Shown: positions 34,665 to 43,698, counted from the first letter of the stretch. The stretch is 63,896 nt of DNA from an uncultured Lachnospiraceae bacterium (GCA_947382625.1 CANDAG010000021.1:1-63896), one strand, 5' to 3'. Numbers and translations: made by a program. The notes: generated by a model from the sequence alone, not told the origin.

Positions 34665-35996
34665 ATGGAACGTTATTATTCAGATACTTTATGTCAGGGT
34701 CTGCGCCTGCTCTATTTTCAGGCAGACCCGGCCAGATTTGCCGAGGGTGTTCAGCTGTTGGAGAAGGCTGTGGCCGCTGAAGAACCCCATGCCTTTTATT
34801 TTCTTGCCAGATGCTATGGCTGGGGTGACGGCAATGTGAGGGTAAATGAAAAGAAAGCCAAAAAGCTCTCCCGGCGCGGCATCGAGCTTGGCAGTGACCT
34901 TTGCGTGCTGGGTGCAGACCGGATGGATATTTTAAAAGGGGACGTAAAGGCGGCCATGACTGGAACACTGGAGGAAGCCTTCCATAATGTTCTGGTCATG
35001 GCCAAGGACGGAGAGCCCATGGCGCAATATGCCATTGGCCTGTTCTATTTCTGGGGCGATATGCTCCTTAATTTTCAGAAGCCCTCCAAAGAAGAGTTCT
35101 CCAGATACGAAAAGGAAAATGCCCTGGAAGCCCTTAACTGGTTCCGCCTTTCCTCTCAGCAGGGTTGTATTCCCGCTTTCCGTAATGCTTTCAACAGTGT
35201 AAGGAATGGTGTAAACGGTGTGCCTAAGGATCTGGAGGAAGCGCTCCGCTGGGCAGAGACTATGGACGGCAGGGTGGATATGCGGGATTACTACCACTCC
35301 TTTATCCTGGAGTATCAGGGTCTGAAGCTCTATGACCATGCGATCCGCTGGTGTGAAAGAGGCGTTCGCGAGGGCATTGGCGTCTGCGCTGTTGACCTTG
35401 GGATCGCGTACTTATACGGTGACAGAGGTGTGGCGGAGGATGATGAAAGAGCCCTTACACTTTTCAATATGGCAGCAAACGCCGGAGAGGAATATGGCTA
35501 CTATAACGCCGGCCGCTGCTATTACAATGGATGGGGCTGTGTCAGAGACTATAATCAGGCCTTCCGCTGCTTTGACCAGGCCTGCCGCCTGGGCCATCCC
35601 ACTGTCAAAAGCTTTCTGGCACAATGCTATTTCTGGGGCCGCGGGGTCGAACCAAACTATGAGACAGCTGTCCGCATGATGAACGACCTCATAAGAGAAA
35701 AGAAGGATTACCCCAAAGTGCTGATGGGCTACTGCTGTCTTTATGGCAAGGGGATCAATGCCGATCCGGCAGAGGGAAAGCGTCTCCTTGAGGAGGCTGC
35801 CCAGGCAAACGACGGACAGGCATGGATGTTTTTGGGAGATATGTACGATCAGGGGATCGGCGTGCCCGAAAATATCACCATGGCCGTCTCCTGCTACCAA
35901 AAAGCTGCCGCCAAAAAGATTGAAGGGGCCAATGAGGCCCTGGGACGTTACAAGAAGACCTTATTTGGAAAATGGAAAAGAGGACACCTATCATGA
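34665..35996 (+). CDS. Sel1-like tetratricopeptide repeat protein
   Basis: A 443-residue protein made of about ten Sel1-like helical repeats; phrases such as YNAGRCYYNGWG, FLAQCYFWGRG and FLGDMYDQGIGV recur every 36-40 residues. No signal peptide or membrane segment, so it is a cytoplasmic scaffold. ATG at 34665 is preferred over a TTG 12 bp upstream. Its stop overlaps the start of the moxR-type gene (ATGA), so it is translationally coupled to a MoxR-DUF58-DUF4129 module, where a Sel1 protein is not a standard member. Confidence 0.88.
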   Translation: MERYYSDTLCQGLRLLYFQADPARFAEGVQLLEKAVAAEEPHAFYFLARCYGWGDGNVRVNEKKAKKLSRRGIELGSDLCVLGADRMDILKGDVKAAMTGTLEEAFHNVLVMAKDGEPMAQYAIGLFYFWGDMLLNFQKPSKEEFSRYEKENALEALNWFRLSSQQGCIPAFRNAFNSVRNGVNGVPKDLEEALRWAETMDGRVDMRDYYHSFILEYQGLKLYDHAIRWCERGVREGIGVCAVDLGIAYLYGDRGVAEDDERALTLFNMAANAGEEYGYYNAGRCYYNGWGCVRDYNQAFRCFDQACRLGHPTVKSFLAQCYFWGRGVEPNYETAVRMMNDLIREKKDYPKVLMGYCCLYGKGINADPAEGKRLLEEAAQANDGQAWMFLGDMYDQGIGVPENITMAVSCYQKAAAKKIEGANEALGRYKKTLFGKWKRGHLS

Positions 35997-36937
35997 ACTT
36001 ATCCCTGCTGCAAACCCTGAAAGAAAACATTTCCCGGGTCATCGTGGGAAATGATACCACCACTACCCTGCTCCTTACCGCCATGCTGGCCCGGGGGCAT
36101 GTACTCCTTGAGGATGTGCCCGGCACGGGCAAGACTATGCTTGCCAAATCCCTTGCCAGATCCATCCAGGCGGAGTTCGGCCGCATTCAGTTTACGCCGG
36201 ATCTTCTCCCCTCCGATGTGACGGGACTTAATTATTTTGATTCCAAGACCGGAGAATTCGTCTTCTCCAAGGGTCCTGCCTTCTGCCACATCCTGCTGGC
36301 AGATGAGATCAATCGGGCCACGCCCAAGACACAGAGCAGTCTTTTGGAATGTATGGCGGAGCGGCAGATCACAGTGGACGGCGTGACCCGTCCTTTAGAG
36401 GAACCCTTTCTGGTCATTGCCACCCAGAATCCTTTAGAGACTCTTGGCACCTTCCCTCTTCCGGAAGCCCAGATGGATCGTTTCCTTATGAAAATTTCCA
36501 TGGCCTCCTTAAATGAAACCGAAGAGCTTGCCCTGATCGGCCGCTTCATTGCAAGGGAGCCTCTCGGGGAACTGACGCCGGTGTGCGACAGGGCCTCTAT
36601 CCTGGCTCTGCAAAAGGAGTGCCAAAATATTTATGTCCATCCCGATCTGCTCAAATACATGGTTTCCATTATCCACGCCACCAGAAAACATCCCAGGGCT
36701 GCCTGTGGCGTGAGCCCCAGAGGAACCCTTGCCTTTCTTCGGGCTTCCCAGGCCTATGCCATGGTTTCGGGACGTTCCTATGTGGTACCGGAGGACATCA
36801 AGGAAGTGGCCGGGCCTGTCCTGGCTCACCGTCTCAGCCTTGTAGCCGGCGCCGACACCTCCCGTGCCGCTGCTTCGCTCATCGAAGATATCCTTGCCAC
36901 CACTTTAGTTCCCACAGAAAACTGGGCGGAAAGGTAA
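35993..36937 (+). CDS. MoxR-family AAA+ ATPase
   Basis: A 314-residue AAA+ ATPase. Walker A EDVPGTGKTML, Walker B ILLADEINRATPKTQSSLLE, the sensor region IATQNPLE and RFLMKISM are all typical of MoxR. These ATPases act as chaperones for the maturation of partner proteins, often the DUF58 protein encoded next. The gene is coupled at both ends: ATGA with the Sel1 gene, and 4 bp before the DUF58 gene. Confidence 0.95.
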   Translation: MNLSLLQTLKENISRVIVGNDTTTTLLLTAMLARGHVLLEDVPGTGKTMLAKSLARSIQAEFGRIQFTPDLLPSDVTGLNYFDSKTGEFVFSKGPAFCHILLADEINRATPKTQSSLLECMAERQITVDGVTRPLEEPFLVIATQNPLETLGTFPLPEAQMDRFLMKISMASLNETEELALIGRFIAREPLGELTPVCDRASILALQKECQNIYVHPDLLKYMVSIIHATRKHPRAACGVSPRGTLAFLRASQAYAMVSGRSYVVPEDIKEVAGPVLAHRLSLVAGADTSRAAASLIEDILATTLVPTENWAER

Positions 36938-36941
36938 AAAT

Positions 36942-38069
36942 ATGTTTCTTTTACTGCTTTTGGGCGTCCTTCTTGCCTGGTACCTCTCAAGAAAGCTTTA
37001 TGCAAAATACTGGCATAAGGGATTGTCCGTAGATATTTACTTTCAGGAGCGTTTTATCTATGAAGGAGATGCTTCCACCATGAAAGAGGTGGTGGTCAAC
37101 GACAAGCTCCTTCCGCTCCCTGCACTGGAGATCCGCTTTTCCTCCAACCGGAATCTGGAATTTATAAACGACGCCAGCGCCAACACCAGCTCCACTGACC
37201 GGAGCTATAAAAGGGATGTTTTCTCCTTTCTTTTTCATCAGCGGATCCAGCGTACCCTGCCCTTTACCGCCCATAAAAGGGGATTTTATCAGATTTATGA
37301 TGTGAGCCTGACCGGATATGATTTCTTTTTTCATTCCGGCTACTATGCCGATGTGCAGCAGGACACGGTACTGTATGTGTACCCTAAGCAGGTAGACACC
37401 CATCGGATCGCCATGCTCTGTCAGGCCATTTCCGGCATGCTGATCTCCCGTAACCGTCTGTATCCCGATCCTTTTGAATTCTCCGGGATCCGGGAGTACC
37501 GGAAGGAAGACCCCATGAACCACATTAACTGGAAGGCCTCTGCCCGCACCGGCAATCTGATGGTCAACCAGTTTGACTCTACCACCAGTATTTCCTTAAG
37601 CCTGCTCTTTGATATGGAAGACCGGCTGATCCTGAAGTATGAGGATCTGGTGGAGGAAACCATCCGCATTGTTTCTTCCCTGGCAGGACGGCTGATCAGA
37701 GACCGGATGTCCTTCCAGGTGATAAGCAATGGCTTTGATGCAAACACAGACACTCCTTTTTCCATGTACTTAAAAGCCGGTGGCGGCAGGACTGCAGAGC
37801 TGAACCAGAAGCTTGCCTGTATGGACAGCTCCCGGACTGCCTGTTCCACCGTAGAGCTGATACAAAAAGAGGCGGCCCTAAAACGCACCGACCATACTTA
37901 TGTTTTTATATCCAAAAACAGGGAGGATGACCTGACCGGCGCCTTACAGGCTCTGACCGGCACAGGCAATCAGATCCTCTGGGTGCTTCCCATACGGACG
38001 GCAGATGTTTCTTCCCTGAGCCTGCCCACGATCCCCCATGTTACAGTGATCCCCTGGGAAACAGGATAA
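36942..38069 (+). CDS. DUF58 domain protein
   Basis: A 375-residue protein with an N-terminal hydrophobic segment (MFLLLLLGVLLAWYLS) that anchors it in the membrane. The DUF58 core is recognised by PDPFEFSGIREYRKEDPMNHINWKASART, read in two parts: DPFEFSGIREYRKEDP and NHINWKASART. A von Willebrand A-like fold with metal-site remnants follows. Works with the MoxR ATPase, probably in envelope or stress functions. Confidence 0.93.
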   Translation: MFLLLLLGVLLAWYLSRKLYAKYWHKGLSVDIYFQERFIYEGDASTMKEVVVNDKLLPLPALEIRFSSNRNLEFINDASANTSSTDRSYKRDVFSFLFHQRIQRTLPFTAHKRGFYQIYDVSLTGYDFFFHSGYYADVQQDTVLYVYPKQVDTHRIAMLCQAISGMLISRNRLYPDPFEFSGIREYRKEDPMNHINWKASARTGNLMVNQFDSTTSISLSLLFDMEDRLILKYEDLVEETIRIVSSLAGRLIRDRMSFQVISNGFDANTDTPFSMYLKAGGGRTAELNQKLACMDSSRTACSTVELIQKEAALKRTDHTYVFISKNREDDLTGALQALTGTGNQILWVLPIRTADVSSLSLPTIPHVTVIPWETG

Positions 38070-38107
38070 GGGTTCACACAAATCAAACCGTGAAAGAAGG
38101 TACTATT

Positions 38108-39469
38108 ATGAAAACCTTAAGCCCCGCCAACCAAAAAACTTCACAGGCTGTCCTGGCACTGAATCACACTTTTCTTCTGAAAGCTGTGGGCTGGCTTCAC
38201 GGGCTTTTGCTTTTCTGGTGTTTTTATCCTTTAGCCGCACAGGTGCTTCAGCTAAACGGACAGCAGGAAAAAGCCTTCCTGCTCAGCGGCATTTTGCTTC
38301 TCATTCCCGTCATCTTAAGCTGGTATGCCGTGATGAAGCTGAAATATCTGATCCTTTATATTCTAACCGGCCTTTTGGGTTCTGCAGGGTATGGAACCCT
38401 TAACGGATTTCTTGGCTCTGCCCTTGGCGTCAATGTCTATCTGGTATCCGGTTTTTCCTTCCTCTGTTCTCTCCTGATCTTCCTCATACGGGGCTATGGA
38501 CGGATCAAAAAAGGACAGGTGCAAAAAATGCTTAAGGAGCTTCCCTCCGCAGACCTGACCCGGGTGGATTACAGTCAGCTGGAGGTTCCTGTTTTTCTGG
38601 ACACCCCCTCACCCCTGCAATGGATCTACTTTGGCCTGCATTATTTATTGGGCGCATTCTTAAAGCTCTCTTTTTACTGGCACATGATCTTCTATCTGTT
38701 CCTGATCGATGTGTTTCTGTGCTTCATCTATCAGTTCATGGGCAGCTTTTATGAATTTCTTCAGGAACACAGCCATAGCGCCAATCTGCCGGTAAAGACC
38801 ATGGAAAAGGTGGTAAAGATCATCTTCGGGATTGCCTGCATCCTCCTTTTGGCCTTCACTCTTCCATCTCTTTTATATGGAAAAGAACCCCTCAGCACCT
38901 TAACCTTTGAGGAAAAGGAGGCGCCGGAGGAAGAATGGATGCCGGAACCGGAGCCTGTAGTCCCCACTGGCGAAGCAGAAGACTGGCGGGAGCTTCTTGC
39001 CGGCGATGAGGAACCAAAAGAGCCGCCCCAATGGCTGATATTTCTCTCACAGGTGGTATTTTATCTGATATGCGTGAGTGTGATCGCAGCAGTGCTTGTT
39101 GCCATTTATCGGGCGTGCAGGAACGCAGGAAAATTTTTTGCCGCAGAAACAGAGGATGAGATCCGTTTTCTGGAAAAAGGATTTTCTGATGAACAGGAGC
39201 ATCTGAAAAAACGGAAGCTCCCCTGGCTTCGGGAAACCTCCGTTAATTTACGGATAAGAAAAATTTATAAAAGGCAGCTCCGCAGGGCATTAAAGGATCA
39301 GCCTGAAGGAAGTGAAACTCCTTTTGAGTTGGAGAATATGGCCGGTTTTTCGGAAGGAGAAAGCCGGGAATTTCTTCATAACTGCTACGAAAAAGCACGC
39401 TACAGCGCAGAAGGATGTACCGCAGAGGAAGCAGGCAGGCTCAAAAATCTGCCCTTCAACTTCAAATGA
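38108..39469 (+). CDS. membrane protein with DUF4129-like C terminus
   Basis: A 453-residue protein with five to six membrane helices in the first 260 residues, a Pro/Glu-rich periplasmic-type stretch (EEKEAPEEEWMPEPEPV), one more helix (VVFYLICVSVIAAVLVAIY), and a cytoplasmic C-terminal domain (IRKIYKRQLRRA...GESREFLHNCYEKARYS) like DUF4129. The transglutaminase domain often found in this position of MoxR-DUF58 operons is missing. ATG at 38108 has AGAAGG upstream; a GTG at 38090 is an alternative. Last gene of the operon. Confidence 0.82.
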   Translation: MKTLSPANQKTSQAVLALNHTFLLKAVGWLHGLLLFWCFYPLAAQVLQLNGQQEKAFLLSGILLLIPVILSWYAVMKLKYLILYILTGLLGSAGYGTLNGFLGSALGVNVYLVSGFSFLCSLLIFLIRGYGRIKKGQVQKMLKELPSADLTRVDYSQLEVPVFLDTPSPLQWIYFGLHYLLGAFLKLSFYWHMIFYLFLIDVFLCFIYQFMGSFYEFLQEHSHSANLPVKTMEKVVKIIFGIACILLLAFTLPSLLYGKEPLSTLTFEEKEAPEEEWMPEPEPVVPTGEAEDWRELLAGDEEPKEPPQWLIFLSQVVFYLICVSVIAAVLVAIYRACRNAGKFFAAETEDEIRFLEKGFSDEQEHLKKRKLPWLRETSVNLRIRKIYKRQLRRALKDQPEGSETPFELENMAGFSEGESREFLHNCYEKARYSAEGCTAEEAGRLKNLPFNFK

Positions 39470-39485
39470 TCTTTGGCGGACCCTC

Positions 39486-39995
39486 TCACATAATCTCTTC
39501 ATTTCCATAGGTCAGATATCGGACCACCACGGTTTCCAAGGTGGTCTTATAGCTGATGTAGGAATAAATATCCCCGTAGATATCCGTGTACTGTATAAAC
39601 AGATAATGATGATCCTCCACCGGGTAATCCCAAAGCTTCAGCGTCATGCCATTGCCATAATCAAGAATGACCGGCTCTCCCTCAGGTATCTTTTTGCTCT
39701 CTCTTCCGGATTTGTTCAGGGAAATATAGGCAAATATGCCGTACATATTCTCCTCCGATACCTTGAAGGTTTGACCATTTACCTGCGCCGTCAGCCCGTT
39801 ATTTTTACTGGCGTAAGTAGTGCTGGCTGAGAGCTTGCTCACAAACTCCGTAAAACGCCCGTGATAGCCCATAAGCCATACAACGGAAGCGGTCACTATG
39901 GCCACAACACAGACAAGAGCCATCAATGCGATCCAGATCCGCCGATCCTTTCCTGTCTTACGATCCTTTTTTACTTTCTCATATAACCCATCCAT
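39486..39995 (-). CDS. single-pass membrane protein of unknown function
   Basis: A 169-residue protein with a basic cytoplasmic start (EKVKKDRKTGKDRR), one membrane helix (IWIALMALVCVVAIVTASVVWLM split as IWIALMALVCVVAIV and TASVVWLM), and a beta-rich outside domain with several aromatic strands (HHYLFIQYTDIYGDIYSYI). I do not recognise the family. It converges on the DUF4129 gene, with 16 bp between stop codons. Confidence 0.7.
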   Translation of the reverse strand: MDGLYEKVKKDRKTGKDRRIWIALMALVCVVAIVTASVVWLMGYHGRFTEFVSKLSASTTYASKNNGLTAQVNGQTFKVSEENMYGIFAYISLNKSGRESKKIPEGEPVILDYGNGMTLKLWDYPVEDHHYLFIQYTDIYGDIYSYISYKTTLETVVVRYLTYGNEEIM

Positions 39996-40166
39996 TTCTG
40001 CTCCTTTCTCCTGCTGCCGGACGGCAGATCATCCTCTGTTTATCCTGAGAATATCAAAATTTCCAGGCATGTAAACAGATTTTCTTCCAACCATACATTT
40101 TTGTATCTGAAATGTCATCACGGCTTTATCCTATGCTTCCCTCAGGCGGTTTCCTTATCCGGATCA

Positions 40167-41537
40167 TCACTTTCTGTCTGTCTCACTCTCCAGTTTTTTG
40201 AACAGACGAAGGAGCACGATGCAGGCCGTGATCGCCAGAATAAACTCGGCCACAGGCTGGGCATAGGCAAGTCCGTACATAGGATACAGATCATTCAGGA
40301 TATAAAGAGCCGGTATCTCCAACACTACCTTCCGAAGCAGGGCAAACACCAGAGCCTTCCTGCCAAGACCGCAGGCCTGGAATACCCCTACCGCAAGAAA
40401 ATCCACTGCAAGAAATACCAGACCAAGACACAGTCCATGGAAAAACCTTGCGCCATACGCTACGATCACCTGGTTTTTCATGAACATCCTGATAAGAGGT
40501 TCTGCACCGAAGAAAAATACCGCCGTCATAAACGCCAGGAATGACACCGTGATCTTCAGTGCAAACCCGACGGTCTTCTTCATCCTTGCAATATTTCCGC
40601 TGGCATAGTTGTAGCTGACCAAAGGCATGATCCCCTGGGAAAGCCCCATGGCAATATTCATGGGAACCATATTGATCTTCTGCACGATCCCCATTGCCGC
40701 CACCGCATCGGCGCCATAGGATGAGGTAAAATTGTTAAGCACCGTCATCCCGGTCACATTCAGAAGATTCTGGATCGATGCAGGGATCCCCACCCCGAAA
40801 ATACCAAGGACAATCTCCTTGCGGGCGCGGAACATAGAAGGACGGACACAGACAAAGGTTTTTCCGCGCTTCCTGTACAGAAGAACAAAAAAGTACAGAC
40901 ATGCTACGCAGTTTGAGAGAAAAGTTGCCAGTCCTGCCCCGGCCGCTCCCATGTTAAATCCCCAGGGCAGGATAAAAACAGGATCCAGAATCATATTCAG
41001 CAAACACCCGCTCATCGTCCCGAGACTTGCATGAAAGGAAGCCCCTTCCGCCCGTACCATATACGCCATGACCACGTTCAGGATCGCCGGAACCGCACCG
41101 CAGCTCACCGTCCACTTCATATATGCCCCGGTTGCCGCTGCTGTCTGTTCATCCGCCCCGAGCAGCGTAAGAAGAGGCGTATGGGAAACTGTCACCAGAA
41201 GCGAAAACAATACTCCGCTTATCAACGCACAATAAAATCCAAAGGCAGAGCTCCTGTAAACAGTATCATAATCCTTTCTCCCCAAAGCCCGGCTCATCAT
41301 ACTGGAGGATCCTACCCCAAAAAGGTTATTGACCGCATTAAAGGCAAGCAGCACCGGAGCAGCCAGCGTCACGGCGGCGTTCTGGATGGGGTCACCCAGC
41401 ATTCCCACAAAATAAGTATCCGCCAGATTATAAATGACCATCACCAGAGAACTGATAATGGTAGGCACCGCCAGCCTTACCACTGCCTGGGGGATAGGCA
41501 TCTGTTCAAATAATTGTGTTTTCTGTGTATTTTCCAT
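40167..41537 (-). CDS. MATE-family multidrug efflux transporter
   Basis: A 456-residue integral membrane protein with 12 predicted helices. Family features: PAVVRLAVPTIISSLVMVIYNLADTYFVG (read in parts PTIISSLVMVIYN and LADTYFVG), GVGSSSMMSRALGRKD and GLSQGIMPLVSYNYASGN. It exports drugs or metabolites using a sodium or proton gradient. Divergent from the fic gene; its promoter (41576-41603) lies back to back with the fic promoter. Confidence 0.95.
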   Translation of the reverse strand: MENTQKTQLFEQMPIPQAVVRLAVPTIISSLVMVIYNLADTYFVGMLGDPIQNAAVTLAAPVLLAFNAVNNLFGVGSSSMMSRALGRKDYDTVYRSSAFGFYCALISGVLFSLLVTVSHTPLLTLLGADEQTAAATGAYMKWTVSCGAVPAILNVVMAYMVRAEGASFHASLGTMSGCLLNMILDPVFILPWGFNMGAAGAGLATFLSNCVACLYFFVLLYRKRGKTFVCVRPSMFRARKEIVLGIFGVGIPASIQNLLNVTGMTVLNNFTSSYGADAVAAMGIVQKINMVPMNIAMGLSQGIMPLVSYNYASGNIARMKKTVGFALKITVSFLAFMTAVFFFGAEPLIRMFMKNQVIVAYGARFFHGLCLGLVFLAVDFLAVGVFQACGLGRKALVFALLRKVVLEIPALYILNDLYPMYGLAYAQPVAEFILAITACIVLLRLFKKLESETDRK

Positions 41538-41575
41538 AAATATCCTTTCTCATCTTATGAAACTGTCTGTTGTCT

Positions 41576-41603
41576 ATTGTACCATTTCCCGACTAATTTA
41601 CAA
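41576..41603 (-). promoter_or_regulatory. promoter of the MATE gene
   Basis: Minus-strand TTGTAA, 16-bp spacer, TACAAT, about 40 bp before the ATG at 41537. Confidence 0.6.
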
Positions 41604-41614
41604 GATTATAAGAA

Positions 41615-41643
41615 TTGTAAATAACGGAAAAACAGATTATAAT
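41615..41643 (+). promoter_or_regulatory. promoter of the fic gene
   Basis: TTGTAA, 17-bp spacer, TATAAT, with the start codon at 41681 and AAAGGGG before it. It begins 11 bp from the divergent MATE promoter. Confidence 0.7.
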
Positions 41644-41680
41644 AACAAAAAGGAAGCCGGAAAGCAAAAGGGGCAAAGGT

Positions 41681-42286
41681 ATGGCACCTGAAAACAAACT
41701 GGGAATTACAGATTCCGCAGAGCTTGCAAGAGCGGAAGAAAAAATAAGCAAGAAAAAAGCATTGGAGCTGTTTGAAAGCGGTTCTCTCGATAGGATGGAG
41801 GCCGGAACCTACAAGACCCTTGCTGAAATACATCAATATCTCTTTGGGCAAATTTACGAATTTGCAGGAAAAATGCGAGAGGTAAACATTGCAAAGGGCA
41901 ATTTCAGGTTTGCCCCGGTAATGTATCTCGCCGCTGCACTGAAAAGCATAGAAAGGATGCCTCAATCCACCTTCGATGAGATCATTGAGAAATATGTGGA
42001 AATGAATGTTGCACACCCTTTCCGGGAGGGAAACGGACGCAGTATGAGAATCTGGTTGGATCTGATGTTAAAAAAGGAGCTTGGCCGGGTCATAGACTGG
42101 GTTAAAATAGACAAGGATGACTACCTCCTCGCAATGGAACGAAGTCCTGTAAGAGATACTGAGATCAAGCATATTTTAAGAAGGGCCCTCACTGATAAAA
42201 TCAATGACCGGGAAATTTATATGAAAGGGATCGATCATAGCTATTATTATGAAGGATATGATATTTATAAAATAAACGATTTGTAG
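41681..42286 (+). CDS. class III Fic protein (adenylyltransferase with C-terminal inhibitory helix)
   Basis: A 201-residue protein closely resembling Neisseria meningitidis NmFic. The active-site motif HPFREGNGR is complete (112-120), with the catalytic His112. The C-terminal helix carries the autoinhibitory motif SYYYEG (187-192; E191 is the inhibitory glutamate), so no separate antitoxin is expected. NmFic AMPylates DNA gyrase and topoisomerase IV and is controlled by oligomerisation; the same is inferred here. Residues NREI and [13 protein letters not shown] are nearly the same as in NmFic. It opens the accessory region. Confidence 0.93.
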   Translation: MAPENKLGITDSAELARAEEKISKKKALELFESGSLDRMEAGTYKTLAEIHQYLFGQIYEFAGKMREVNIAKGNFRFAPVMYLAAALKSIERMPQSTFDEIIEKYVEMNVAHPFREGNGRSMRIWLDLMLKKELGRVIDWVKIDKDDYLLAMERSPVRDTEIKHILRRALTDKINDREIYMKGIDHSYYYEGYDIYKINDL

Positions 42287-42371
42287 ATATAGTATGAGCG
42301 TCTCATAAGGCTGTTAAAGAAATGAGATTGCTTGCCATTTGAGGAGGCCGATTTTCACACTAACACCTTTT

Positions 42372-42842
42372 TTAATTAAATTTTTTCTTAAATAACAAGA
42401 CATCCTTCGGATTAGACCATTTTAAACTCTCAAATAATCGAATATCCATCTCCTCCTTTGTTACAACTTCATATCGTTCTTTAACTTTTTCATCCTCTCG
42501 AACCAATAAAATATAAAACTCACTTAACTTAAATAATTTATGCAAAAAAATAAGTAATACATTTTGTTCTAACATTGATTCATCATTATTAACAGCATAT
42601 TCCAAATCATAAAGCATTTCACCCTTCAAGCCTAACACAATAATATCGTCTGTAAATTCTTCCTCCACTATTTTGCTAAAATACTGTGTGTTTTCTATCT
42701 GTTCAAAAATAATGTTGCTATCTGTTATATATTGTGGTGGTTCGCATGAATAAATGTAATTTCCCCATTCGATTAATTTCTCTTTAAGTTCTACACTTTC
42801 TGCTTCCTTCTTTGGAATTATAATATCTAAAACATAATCCAT
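42372..42842 (-). CDS. immunity-like protein next to a toxin tip
   Basis: A 156-residue acidic cytoplasmic protein without a recognised family. No signal peptide; alternating helices and strands, with EYAVNNDESMLEQNVLLIFLHKLFKLSEFYILL (read as DESMLEQNVLL and FLHKLFKLSEFYIL) as hydrophobic core. Its ATG has GAGGGAAG upstream and lies 15 bp after the stop of the polymorphic-toxin C-terminal fragment, the standard position for the cognate immunity protein. A+T content is visibly higher than the surrounding housekeeping genes, in keeping with transfer. Confidence 0.65.
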   Translation of the reverse strand: MDYVLDIIIPKKEAESVELKEKLIEWGNYIYSCEPPQYITDSNIIFEQIENTQYFSKIVEEEFTDDIIVLGLKGEMLYDLEYAVNNDESMLEQNVLLIFLHKLFKLSEFYILLVREDEKVKERYEVVTKEEMDIRLFESLKWSNPKDVLLFKKKFN

Positions 42843-42857
42843 CTTCTTCCCTCTTTC

Positions 42858-43097
42858 TTACGGTTCAAATTCTGTAGGACTTTTCCTTATCCATCCACCT
42901 TTATCTGGATTATACTCAAAAATGTGCTGATGTGGGTTCTTATGGTGATGTGGGGTTCCATAATCTGTCCAATGTACTTCACTCCATGGAACATCATGCC
43001 CATTTACTGTTTGTTTTTTTAACGGGATTGGATTTCCATCAGCATCTCCAGGAATATATACACTATCTCCGCACCTTCCCCCATCCGCAGAACCTGC
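42858..43097 (-). pseudogene. orphan C-terminal tip of a polymorphic toxin
   Basis: After an in-frame TGA (43098-43100) an open frame of 79 codons encodes GDSVYIPGDADGNPIPL, QTVNGHDVPWSEVHW and PHHHKNPHQHIFEYN, ending KSPTEFEP. This is the style of RHS/LXG-type toxin tails (a GNPIPL linker, then a histidine-rich core). It has no start codon or ribosome site, and the long carrier part of a toxin is absent. It partly overlaps, in another frame, the gene at 43019-43315. It looks like a displaced toxin cassette recombined into the region together with its immunity gene. Confidence 0.65.
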
Positions 43098-43315
43098 TCA
43101 AAATGAGCCACCTCATTATTCTTAACATAAAAATCAGGATTATACAAGCCTGCTATCAGGATCTCCTTCGCCCCCAGCTCTGCCAGTTCACCTGTTGTCC
43201 GGTACAGTCTTCCCCAAGCATTGCCTTTACCGGGTTCCTGCCCGTTCCCATGCCAAATCTGTATCTTCAAAAGCTTAATCCAAAGCTCTATCCCTTCCCC
43301 AAAACCATCGTCCAC
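43019..43315 (-). CDS. small hypothetical protein, 3' end possibly disrupted
   Basis: A 98-residue protein of unknown family. The body (ELWIKLLKIQIWHGNGQEPG, LAELGAKEILIAGLYNPDF) looks like a real folded domain. It overlaps the end of the upstream gene by 28 bp and probably forms an operon with it. The last 20 or so codons overlap the toxin-tip frame, so the true C terminus may have been replaced by recombination. Confidence 0.5.
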   Translation of the reverse strand: MDDGFGEGIELWIKLLKIQIWHGNGQEPGKGNAWGRLYRTTGELAELGAKEILIAGLYNPDFYVKNNEVAHFEQVLRMGEGAEIVYIFLEMLMEIQSR

Positions 43316-43605
43316 CTACAGCTCTTTTTGTAAAAAATCAGCTGTGTTTTAATCTCAATCCCCTGGCAGTTGATTGATACATTAAACTCCACCTGCGCTG
43401 CTCCCATAAAATTTTTGTCCTCACTGGAATGCACTGTTATCTCCTTTATGGTGTGGACTTCTCCCTGATCATCCTGATATTTAAACATAAGAGGCTGCAT
43501 CTTCCCCCTGGCAGTAAACCAACAAGAGCACGCAATCTCCATCTCTTTTCTTCTGACAAATCCGGTATCGGATTTCTGCAGATCATCCTGTATCACAAAC
43601 GCCAT
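43288..43605 (-). CDS. small hypothetical protein behind a LexA-like promoter
   Basis: A 105-residue protein, unknown family, rich in beta strands: ACSCWFTARGKMQPLMFKYQ, EITVHSSEDKNFMG, VEFNVSINCQGIEIKTQLIF. The strong promoter at 43671-43698 reads into it. A GTG at 43614 is an alternative start. With the next gene it forms a two-gene unit. The LexA-like box suggests DNA-damage control, which is inferred only from the promoter. Confidence 0.6.
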   Translation of the reverse strand: MAFVIQDDLQKSDTGFVRRKEMEIACSCWFTARGKMQPLMFKYQDDQGEVHTIKEITVHSSEDKNFMGAAQVEFNVSINCQGIEIKTQLIFYKKSCRWTMVLGKG

Positions 43606-43670
43606 AACTATCACTGCCTCACATAAAATACTTATATACTATTACTGGGTTTAACCCGTACATATGTTTT

Positions 43671-43698
43671 ATTATAGAACATTCGTTCTGGTTTTCAA
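43671..43698 (-). promoter_or_regulatory. promoter with LexA-like box
   Basis: Minus-strand TTGAAA, 16-bp spacer, TATAAT. The spacer end contains GAACGAATGTTC (43677-43688), an exact match to the Firmicutes LexA core GAAC-N4-GTTC, directly abutting the -10 box. Downstream of the -10 box lies AAAACATATGTACGG. The promoter at 44924-44951 has the same layout. Confidence 0.65.

Noticed and set aside
43019-43315. Programmed frameshift joining this gene to the toxin tip
   Set aside because: No slippery heptamer is seen at the overlap, and the two parts do not make a sensible single protein; recombination is a simpler explanation.
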